This document shows, one piece after another, positions 1 through 4,952 of a stretch of DNA of 7,014 bases. Under the pieces are notes generated by a model. It searched no databases and was not told where the DNA came from. It saw only the letters and a list, made by a program, of their open reading frames with translations. A program made the translations under genes and the position numbers. The DNA is from Bacteroidales bacterium (GTDB lineage: Bacteria > Bacteroidota > Bacteroidia > Bacteroidales > B39-G9): positions 1 through 7,014 of the forward strand of contig JAGLDO010000111.1 in the NCBI GenBank assembly GCA_023145555.1, written 5' to 3'. The stretch's first letter is position 1. The number at the start of each line of letters is the position of its first letter.

Positions 1-693
1 TTTACCGGTTCACAATTACCAATAGGAACATTAAGAACCGATGGAAAAGAAAATTTAATAACATCGATAGAAATTGCTGCGGCTCAACGAAACGGAGAAC
101 CTTTAGTGCCTGAAGTGTGTGTTTATTTTGAGAATAAGTTATATAGAGGAAACCGCACAACAAAACATAGTTCTGAATATTTTAATGCTTTTAAATCGGA
201 TAATTATCCGGTTTTAGCTAAGGCCGGAATTCATATTAAATATGATTATTCAGTTATTCATTATCCTGCAGTTAAAAGAGAATTCGACATTTATACAAAA
301 TTAGATTGTAATGTTGCAGTACTAAAAATTTTCCCCGGAATAAATAAAAACGTAGTTTCTTCGTTCTTTAATATAAAAGACTTAAAGGCAATAGTTATTG
401 AAACTTTTGGTTCAGGTAATGCACCAACTCAAGGATGGTTTATTGATGAAATTAAAAAAGCAATAAGCAAAGGCATAATTATATTGAATGTTACTCAGTG
501 CAATACAGGAAGTGTTGATATGGGAAAATATGAAACAAGTTTAGAAATGTTAAACTGTGGAGTAAATAGTGGTTACGACATTACTACCGAAGCAGCAATT
601 ACAAAATTAATGTTCCTTTTAGGACAAAAAATGAGTAATGAAGAAATAATATTAAATCTTAATAAATCGTTAAGAGGGGAAATAAATATTTAA
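1..693 (+). CDS. ansA: Type I (cytoplasmic) L-asparaginase, C-terminal part
   Basis: Hydrolyses L-asparagine to aspartate and ammonia in the cytoplasm. The reading frame is open from base 1 and ends in TAA, giving 230 residues. It is cut by the left edge, so the GTG at 106 is an internal valine codon, not a start. The fragment opens with TGSQLPIG and R-x-DGKENL, then RGNRTTK (residues 49-55), whose Lys55 should be the catalytic lysine (Lys163 in E. coli AnsA). GSGNAP (137-142), NVTQC (163-167) and LRGE near the end are further family landmarks. Recalled E. coli AnsA is about 338 residues, so roughly 108 residues are missing, including both nucleophile-side threonines and the Thr-Asp pair. The Cys167 equivalent of the E. 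coli allosteric Cys273 is kept, but the position of Arg240 is Glu134. The type I assignment is very secure; the allosteric inference rests on remembered alignment. Confidence 0.95.
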   Translation, partial: FTGSQLPIGTLRTDGKENLITSIEIAAAQRNGEPLVPEVCVYFENKLYRGNRTTKHSSEYFNAFKSDNYPVLAKAGIHIKYDYSVIHYPAVKREFDIYTKLDCNVAVLKIFPGINKNVVSSFFNIKDLKAIVIETFGSGNAPTQGWFIDEIKKAISKGIIILNVTQCNTGSVDMGKYETSLEMLNCGVNSGYDITTEAAITKLMFLLGQKMSNEEIILNLNKSLRGEINI

Positions 694-795
694 AGATATA
701 GTTTTTTTATTTAATATTTTTTGTATTTTGCCAACCAATATTTTTATGTTTTTTGTAAGTAAAGATAGAATTTTTTCAGGCTTATATAAATGATT

Positions 796-819
796 GAAAT
801 CAGCTCGTTGCTGGTTTTT
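796..819 (+). terminator. Possible intrinsic terminator after ansA
   Basis: A nine-pair stem (796-804 with 810-818, including two G-T pairs) closes a five-base loop. Its 3' arm runs into five Ts at 815-819. It lies about 100 bases after the asparaginase stop and ahead of the exbB promoter, so it would fit termination between the two units. The T-run is partly inside the stem and the stem has few G-C pairs, so this is only a moderate call. Confidence 0.4.
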
Positions 820-856
820 AAAGTAATCCTGTATAGATTTTTTTCAATACAAAAAA

Positions 857-887
857 TTTGTATTATAATTTAATTTGTATATTTTTG
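857..887 (+). promoter_or_regulatory. Bacteroidota-type promoter for the exbB operon
   Basis: TTTG at 857-860 is followed by a 19-base spacer and TATTTTTG at 880-887. This is a full match to the Bacteroidota -33/-7 pattern TTTG-N19-21-TAnnTTTG read by the primary sigma factor of that phylum. Transcription would begin around 893-896, leaving a short A/T-rich leader of about 25 bases before the ATG at 918. The -33 element overlaps a TTG that could be taken as an earlier start of exbB, which further argues against that start. The background is A/T-rich, so chance matches are possible. Confidence 0.6.
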
Positions 888-917
888 TTCTTAATTAAAA
901 AATTAAAAAATCAAATC

Positions 918-1763
918 ATGAAAAAATTATTTGCATTATTTACTATTTTTAGTTTGCTTACATTTGGAGCATCAAATTTAGTATTTGCACAAGAAGAAGC
1001 TCAAGATGAGGCACAAGACACAGTAGCAGTAGAACAAACAGATTCAACAGCACTTGTTCAAGATTCTGCAGCAGTAGAAACAGATTCAACAGTTGTTGAG
1101 GAACAACAAGCAGAGGAAACTCAAGGCGGTTTACACCAAATTATTAAACAAAAGTTTATTGAAGGTGGCGCAGGCTTTATGGCTATTGTATTACTAGCTT
1201 TAATATTTGGTTTAGCTTTAGCTATAGAAAGAATTATCTATTTAAATTTTGCAACAACAAATACTAAAAAGTTGTTATTAGATGTTGAAAATGCATTAGA
1301 AGAAGGTGGTGTAGATGCTGCAAAAGAAATATGTAGAAATACAAGAGGACCTGTTGCAAGTATTTTCTATCAAGGTTTAGACAGATCTCACGAAGGTATT
1401 GACGTTGTTGAAAAATCTATTGTTGCTTATGGTGGTGTTCAAGCAAGTTTAATGGAAAAAGGTTTAACTTGGATATCATTATTTATTTCTCTTGCACCTA
1501 TGTTAGGTTTCATGGGAACAGTTATTGGTATGATCGCAGCATTTGATACAATTAAAGCTGCTGGTGATATTTCTCCGGCATTGGTTGCGGGTGGTATTAG
1601 TGTTGCTTTGATTACTACATTATTCGGTTTGATTGTTGCTATGATACTTCAAGTTTTTTATAACTATATTGTAGCAAAAATTGACAGTATCATTAATAAT
1701 ATGGAGGATGCTTCAATATCATTAATTGATATCTTAACAAAATATAATCTTAAAAATAATTAA
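918..1763 (+). CDS. exbB: MotA/TolQ/ExbB proton-channel protein with signal peptide and acidic periplasmic tail
   Basis: Inner-membrane channel subunit that, with ExbD, uses the proton gradient to drive TonB-dependent transport. The protein has 281 residues. I chose the ATG at 918 over an in-frame TTG at 858 because it begins a clear signal peptide (MKKLFALF..., cleavage near residue 24, FA|QEE) and lies just downstream of the promoter. Residues 25-70 are an acidic, Gln/Thr/Ser-rich linker with an internal repeat. Membrane helices follow at about 85-104, 184-209 and 222-250, with a cytoplasmic domain between the first and second. LAPMLGFMGTVIGM (192-205) and GISVALITTLFGL (226-238) are the family core; Thr201 and Thr234 match the pore threonines of E. 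coli ExbB (Thr148, Thr181), but the position of the E. coli channel Glu176 appears to be Val229. The N-out topology fits a periplasmic linker. First gene of the operon, 2 nt before the next. Confidence 0.92.
   Translation: MKKLFALFTIFSLLTFGASNLVFAQEEAQDEAQDTVAVEQTDSTALVQDSAAVETDSTVVEEQQAEETQGGLHQIIKQKFIEGGAGFMAIVLLALIFGLALAIERIIYLNFATTNTKKLLLDVENALEEGGVDAAKEICRNTRGPVASIFYQGLDRSHEGIDVVEKSIVAYGGVQASLMEKGLTWISLFISLAPMLGFMGTVIGMIAAFDTIKAAGDISPALVAGGISVALITTLFGLIVAMILQVFYNYIVAKIDSIINNMEDASISLIDILTKYNLKNN
1026..1092 (+). repeat. In-frame direct repeat in the ExbB linker
   Basis: Bases 1026-1050 and 1071-1092 are the same sequence except for a three-base (one-codon) insertion in the first copy. Both encode an Ala-Val-Glu-(Gln)-Thr-Asp-Ser-Thr segment, and the two copies are offset by 45 bases. 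The surrounding QEEAQDEAQD stretch also repeats. This looks like slippage-driven growth of a low-complexity periplasmic linker, with the reading frame preserved. Confidence 0.8.
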
Positions 1764-1765
1764 TT

Positions 1766-2179
1766 ATGTCTGCAAATAAAATAGTTTCTATTGTTTCATA
1801 TTTTTTATTAGGTCTATCCGCATTGTTAGGGGTATTGTTTTACGCACATGTAATAACAGAAGAACCTTTTATTATTTGGGCATACATTTTACTGGGATTA
1901 GCTGTAGCAATTACTTTGATTTTTTCAATTGCTAATATTTTTCAAAGTAAAGAGAATGCAAAAAAAAGCTTAATTTTCATATTGATTGCAGGAGTTTTAT
2001 TGTTGATTTCATTCTTATTGGCATCATCAAGTATCCCTCATTTTTTAGGATATGAAGCATTTGATATCACACCTGGCGTTTCTAAATTTGTAGGAACAGG
2101 TTTATATATGACCTATATTTGTGGAGCATTAGCATTTCTAAGTATTATATATTCAGAAATTAGTTCTGCATTAAGATAA
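1766..2179 (+). CDS. Uncharacterised four-helix membrane protein of the exb operon
   Basis: I do not recognise a named family. The 137-residue protein is almost entirely hydrophobic, with predicted membrane helices at about 5-27, 34-58, 67-86 and 109-130. The loop after helix 2 holds a short charged segment (QSKENAKK, 60-67), probably cytoplasmic. The loop after helix 3 (SSSIPHFLGYEAFDITPGVSKF, 87-108) is probably periplasmic. There is no signal peptide, catalytic motif or channel motif that I can see. The ATG lies 2 nt after the exbB stop, so translation is probably coupled, and the two exbD genes follow. From memory, a small membrane protein at this position is common in Bacteroidota exbB-exbD-exbD clusters. 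That context suggests an accessory or assembly subunit of the motor, but nothing in its sequence proves it. Confidence 0.85.
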   Translation: MSANKIVSIVSYFLLGLSALLGVLFYAHVITEEPFIIWAYILLGLAVAITLIFSIANIFQSKENAKKSLIFILIAGVLLLISFLLASSSIPHFLGYEAFDITPGVSKFVGTGLYMTYICGALAFLSIIYSEISSALR

Positions 2180-2186
2180 AAAATAT

Positions 2187-2216
2187 ATTCCGTGGAATAA
2201 TTTCCACGGAATTTTT
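2187..2216 (+). terminator. Intra-operon hairpin with T-run (terminator or attenuator)
   Basis: A perfect 11-bp inverted repeat (2187-2197 with 2202-2212) has a four-base loop and is followed by five Ts (2212-2216). It begins 7 bases after the stop of the small membrane protein and ends 20 bases before the ATG of the first exbD. This is the shape of an intrinsic terminator. Since genes on both sides belong to the same functional unit and no good TTTG/TAnnTTTG promoter lies between them, it is more likely a partial terminator or a transcript-stabilising hairpin that lowers or separates exbD expression relative to exbB. Confidence 0.7.
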
Positions 2217-2236
2217 AAATTTATAATTTACAAGTT

Positions 2237-2827
2237 ATGGCAAAACGACAAATGACAGAAATAAATGCAGGATCTATGGCAGATATTGCTTTCTTGCTTC
2301 TAATTTTCTTTCTTGTTACTACAACGATGGATACAGATTCCGGTATATCTCGAAAATTGCCTCCAATGCCTGAAAAAAACCAAGAAAAATCTAACGATAA
2401 GATTAAAGAAAGAAATGTTTTCGTTGTTCTTATAAATAAAAATAATCAATTATTGGTTGAAGGTGAACCTATGGATGTTAGTCAATTGAAAAGTAAAGCA
2501 AAGGAATTTATAGAGAATCCTGCAAATAATTCAAAGTTGCCCGAAAAAAAAATAACCGACGTTGATAATAAATATTTTGGAAGTCAATATCCCGTTTCAA
2601 AAGGGGTTATTTCTTTACAAAATGATAGAGGAACGGCTTACGGAACATATATAAAAGTTCAGGATGAGTTAGCAACTGCTTATAATGAGTTACGTGATGA
2701 GTTGTCTATGAGAACTTTTTCACAAAAATATGCTGACTTGAGCGACGGTAAGAAAGGTTTAATTAAAAAAATATATCCTCAAAGAATTTCTGAGGCAGAA
2801 CCTAAAAATGTAGGAGGAGGAAAATAA
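2237..2827 (+). CDS. exbD: ExbD/TolR family biopolymer transport protein (first copy)
   Basis: Inner-membrane partner of ExbB; its single helix sits in the ExbB pore and its periplasmic domain contacts TonB. The protein has 196 residues. A short cytoplasmic N-terminus (MAKRQMTEINAGS) precedes one membrane helix at about 14-31 (MADIAFLLLIFFLVTTTM) carrying the invariant proton-relay aspartate, Asp16 (Asp25 in E. coli ExbD). The periplasmic part starts with a Pro-rich LPPMPEKN segment (41-48), then a strand-rich region (about 60-92) and a charged C-terminal region. It is longer than E. coli ExbD (about 141 residues), with extra material around 93-125 and after about 155. The C-terminus ends in GGGK. 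It follows the hairpin after the small membrane protein and ends 2 nt before the second exbD. TolR is the main alternative name, but no Tol-Pal genes are present. Confidence 0.92.
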   Translation: MAKRQMTEINAGSMADIAFLLLIFFLVTTTMDTDSGISRKLPPMPEKNQEKSNDKIKERNVFVVLINKNNQLLVEGEPMDVSQLKSKAKEFIENPANNSKLPEKKITDVDNKYFGSQYPVSKGVISLQNDRGTAYGTYIKVQDELATAYNELRDELSMRTFSQKYADLSDGKKGLIKKIYPQRISEAEPKNVGGGK

Positions 2828-2829
2828 TT

Positions 2830-3300
2830 ATGGCTAAATTTAAGAAATCAAGTAGTAAAGAGACTCCTCCGATATCAACATCATCGTTACCCGATATTAT
2901 ATTTATGTTGTTATTTTTCTTTATGGTTAGTACGACTATGAGACAACAAGATCTTAAAATTATGGTTCATGTACCGGGAGCTGTTCAAATACAAAAATTG
3001 GAAAAGAAATCTTTGGTTAGTTATATTTATGTTGGTTCTCCAACAACAAGATTCCAAAAGATGTTTGGTACCGAACCACGTATTCAATTAAATGATGCTT
3101 TTGCAACAACTGGAGATATAAGAGATTATATCACAAGTGAGAGAGAAGCTCGTGATGAGAAAGAAGTTCCTTATATGACTACATCATTAAAAGTTGATGA
3201 ATATACCAAAATGGGGGTTGTTACAGATATTAAACAAGCACTTAGGAAATGTAATGCTCTAAAAATAAATTATTCAACGCGAAAGGCGTCGTCCGAATAA
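2830..3300 (+). CDS. exbD: ExbD/TolR family biopolymer transport protein (second copy)
   Basis: Second ExbD-type subunit of the proton-driven motor, 156 residues. A Lys/Ser-rich cytoplasmic start (MAKFKKSSSKETPP) leads into one helix at about 20-37 (LPDIIFMLLFFFMVSTTM) with the invariant aspartate at Asp22. The periplasmic domain has IMVHVPGA (44-51), a strand at SYIYVGS (64-70) and the C-terminal SLKVDEYTKMGVVTDIKQALR (119-139), where MGVVTDIKQALR matches the typical ExbD end helix. It is clearly different from the upstream copy outside the membrane helix, so the two are diverged subunits rather than a fresh duplication. It is the last gene of the operon, ending 17 nt before the terminator stem, and no tonB follows. 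Family assignment is secure; whether the two ExbDs form mixed dimers cannot be read from the sequence. Confidence 0.92.
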   Translation: MAKFKKSSSKETPPISTSSLPDIIFMLLFFFMVSTTMRQQDLKIMVHVPGAVQIQKLEKKSLVSYIYVGSPTTRFQKMFGTEPRIQLNDAFATTGDIRDYITSEREARDEKEVPYMTTSLKVDEYTKMGVVTDIKQALRKCNALKINYSTRKASSE

Positions 3301-3317
3301 TAGGTGTTAAAAAATTT

Positions 3318-3345
3318 AGAGGAACTTTTTGTTCCTCTTTTTTTT
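3318..3345 (+). terminator. Strong intrinsic terminator of the exb operon
   Basis: An 8-bp stem AGAGGAAC/GTTCCTCT (3318-3325 with 3331-3338) has a five-T loop and runs into eight Ts (3338-3345), starting 17 bases after the second exbD stop. A third copy of the arm at 3350-3360 is an exact 11-base reverse complement of 3320-3330, so an alternative, longer pairing also exists. The inverted repeat could work weakly in the other direction, but no minus-strand gene was found that would need it. Confidence 0.85.
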
Positions 3346-3473
3346 ATAAAAAAAGTTCCTGTTTAAATTAATTTTTTTTATTAGTTATTATTTTATTATT
3401 TTTAATTATTTATAATATAATTGAGAATGTTTTAAAAAGCATATAATTTTATCCTGAGCATCGGTATTTTGCT

Positions 3474-3516
3474 AAAGTTCAACTTTGTAATTTTTTTAAC
3501 TAATCTCATAATTTAT
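3474..3516 (+). promoter_or_regulatory. Possible promoter and palindromic operator for the usp-SPOR unit
   Basis: The interrupted palindrome AAAGTTCAACTTT (3474-3486, six-base arms around one C) overlaps a TTTG at 3484-3487. After a 21-base spacer, TAATTTAT at 3509-3516 matches six of eight positions of TAnnTTTG. Together these could be a weak Bacteroidota promoter with an operator on its -33 element, about 25 bases ahead of the ATG at 3542. The rest of 3346-3541 is very A/T-rich with no gene that I can see. A/T-rich DNA gives such matches by chance, so confidence is low. Confidence 0.3.
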
Positions 3517-3541
3517 TATTGAATTTTTTAAATTAGGACTA

Positions 3542-4369
3542 ATGAGACATATTCTAGTACCTATTGATTTTTCAGAAGATTCTGTTCATGCATTAGAAAA
3601 TGCTATTGAGTATGCAAATAAGCTTAATGCCAACATTAGGCTTATTCACGTTACAAAAAAAAATACTGCTTTTAACGATGTATTCAATTTAAAAGATTGT
3701 TCAAAAGCTATAAGTAACTCAATTGAAGATTATTTCGATATAATTGTAAAAAAATATGAAACAAAACTAAACGGAACCTTTGATTATAAAATTCGTGAAG
3801 GTAAAGTTTACGCTGAGATTAATAATCAAGCAAAATACGACGATGCCTACATGATAGTTATGGGGACACATGGAATGTCCGGATTTGAAGCCAGATGGAT
3901 AGGAAGTAATGCTTTTAGAGTTTTAGTAAATTCAGCTTGTCCGGTTGTGACTATTAGGAGGGGGTTTGAAAAAATTGGCGTTAAAAAAATTGTTATACCG
4001 CTCGATCCTTCTTGTGAAACCAGACAAAAGATTCCATTTGTAACAAATATTGCAAAAGAATTTGGAGCTGATATTTATCTTTTAGAAGTTCGTTCTTCAA
4101 ATAATAATTCATCTATTGAAAAATTAGAAAAGTACTCAAGTCAAGCTGCCGAATATATTAATAATAAAAATGTTAAGTGCATTAGAGAATCATTTGTTGG
4201 AAATAGCCTGTCAGATACTATTATTGATTTTTCAAAGGTTATTGACGCAGATCTTATAGCAATGATGACAGAGCAATCAGAGAGTGCCAAAAAAAAATTT
4301 ATTGGTAATTATGCACAACAAATGATTAATCATTCACCTATTCCAGTAATTTCTTTTAATCCGATTTAA
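3542..4369 (+). CDS. Universal stress protein, tandem UspA domains
   Basis: Cytoplasmic stress-response protein of the UspA family, 275 residues: two Usp domains (about 1-140 and 146-275) in one chain, about twice the usual single-domain length. Domain 1 begins RHILVPIDFS with the nucleotide-contact Asp9 and has the full ATP-binding pattern G-x2-G-x9-G-S at 108-122 (GTHG, then Gly121-Ser122), ending CPVVTIRR. Domain 2 begins KKIVIPLDPS but its loop reads MTEQSESAKKKFIGN (242-256), where both glycines of the first half are lost, so it probably does not bind ATP in the usual way. This one-active, one-degenerate arrangement is known in tandem Usp proteins. It is the first gene of a likely two-gene unit, 2 nt before the SPOR gene. 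The exact stress signal or partner cannot be told from the sequence. Confidence 0.93.
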   Translation: MRHILVPIDFSEDSVHALENAIEYANKLNANIRLIHVTKKNTAFNDVFNLKDCSKAISNSIEDYFDIIVKKYETKLNGTFDYKIREGKVYAEINNQAKYDDAYMIVMGTHGMSGFEARWIGSNAFRVLVNSACPVVTIRRGFEKIGVKKIVIPLDPSCETRQKIPFVTNIAKEFGADIYLLEVRSSNNNSSIEKLEKYSSQAAEYINNKNVKCIRESFVGNSLSDTIIDFSKVIDADLIAMMTEQSESAKKKFIGNYAQQMINHSPIPVISFNPI

Positions 4370-4371
4370 TA

Positions 4372-4842
4372 ATGAGAAGAATATTTCTATTTTTTATAGT
4401 AATTCAAATATATAATATTGATGTTGTTATTGCTCAAGGAAGTTATAATAAGGATATTCCTTTTTTTGAGTATATTCAACAAAAAAAAATCCAAACAGGG
4501 CAGATAAATATTTATCAATCAGAATCAATAAAGTCTTTGGTTAATAAATTTGTTTATATTCATAAAAAACAAAGAGGAATAAAAGGATATAGAATACAAA
4601 TTTTTTCAGCCTCAGGTCAGCAGGCAAGAAATGAAGCTAAAATTAAACGCTCTGAGTTTGTTTCAACATATCCCGATTTTGATTATAGATTAATTTATCC
4701 GCTTTATCAACCTCCCTTTTTTAAGATTAGAGTAGGCGACTATAGGACAAAAGAAGAAGCTCTGAAATTCTATAAACAAGTAGTTAAACAATTTCCAAAT
4801 TCATATATTGTAAAGGCAATTATTAATTACCCGAAACTTTAA
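4372..4842 (+). CDS. Exported SPOR-domain protein
   Basis: Small secreted protein of 156 residues. A signal peptide (MRRIFLFFIVIQIYNIDVVIA, likely cleaved after Ala21 in VIA|QG) has no lipobox cysteine, so the product should be soluble in the periplasm. After a linker of about 50 residues comes a SPOR domain at about 72-150: GYRIQIFSASG opens it, FFKIRVGDYRTKEEALKFYKQV (116-137) is the typical centre, and FPNSYIVKA closes it. SPOR domains bind peptidoglycan strands stripped of stem peptides, often at division sites. The ATG is 2 nt after the usp stop, so the two are probably co-transcribed although their products act in different compartments. With no other domain, it may be a cell-wall marker or adaptor; that part is inference. 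Confidence 0.88.
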   Translation: MRRIFLFFIVIQIYNIDVVIAQGSYNKDIPFFEYIQQKKIQTGQINIYQSESIKSLVNKFVYIHKKQRGIKGYRIQIFSASGQQARNEAKIKRSEFVSTYPDFDYRLIYPLYQPPFFKIRVGDYRTKEEALKFYKQVVKQFPNSYIVKAIINYPKL

Positions 4843-4908
4843 TATTGACTTGATTATAGGAATAGTAAATATAATAAACACAAAAAGTTAATATTAAGTT
4901 GATTATAG
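4839..4908 (+). repeat. Imperfect 21-bp direct repeat ahead of the purF-like gene
   Basis: Bases 4839-4859 and 4888-4908 agree at 19 of 21 positions, sharing TTAATATT and TTGATTATAG around a three-base variable centre. They are offset by 49 bases, and the first copy overlaps the SPOR stop codon. Together they fill most of the 110-base gap before the purF-like ATG at 4953. I found no TTTG/TAnnTTTG promoter in this gap. The pair could be binding sites for a regulator, or a chance or decayed duplication. Confidence 0.6.
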
Positions 4909-4952
4909 TGCAAAAAACTTAAAATATTTCCTATTACAAATAAGAAATTAAA

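Noticed and set aside
106..108. GTG as start of a separate 195-residue asparaginase
   Set aside because: The frame is open and clearly homologous to asparaginase from base 1 onward, so the gene runs off the left edge.
858..917. Twenty-residue N-terminal extension of ExbB from a TTG codon
   Set aside because: It would place residues MYYNLICIFLFLIKK ahead of a normal signal peptide and overlaps the predicted promoter; ATG at 918 is the better start.
3499..3547. Start-codon hairpin for usp (TCTCAT with ATGAGA, and ATTAG-GA-CTAAT at 3532-3543)
   Set aside because: The arms are only five or six A/T-rich pairs, one with a two-base loop and the other with a loop over 30 bases; not stable enough to claim regulation.
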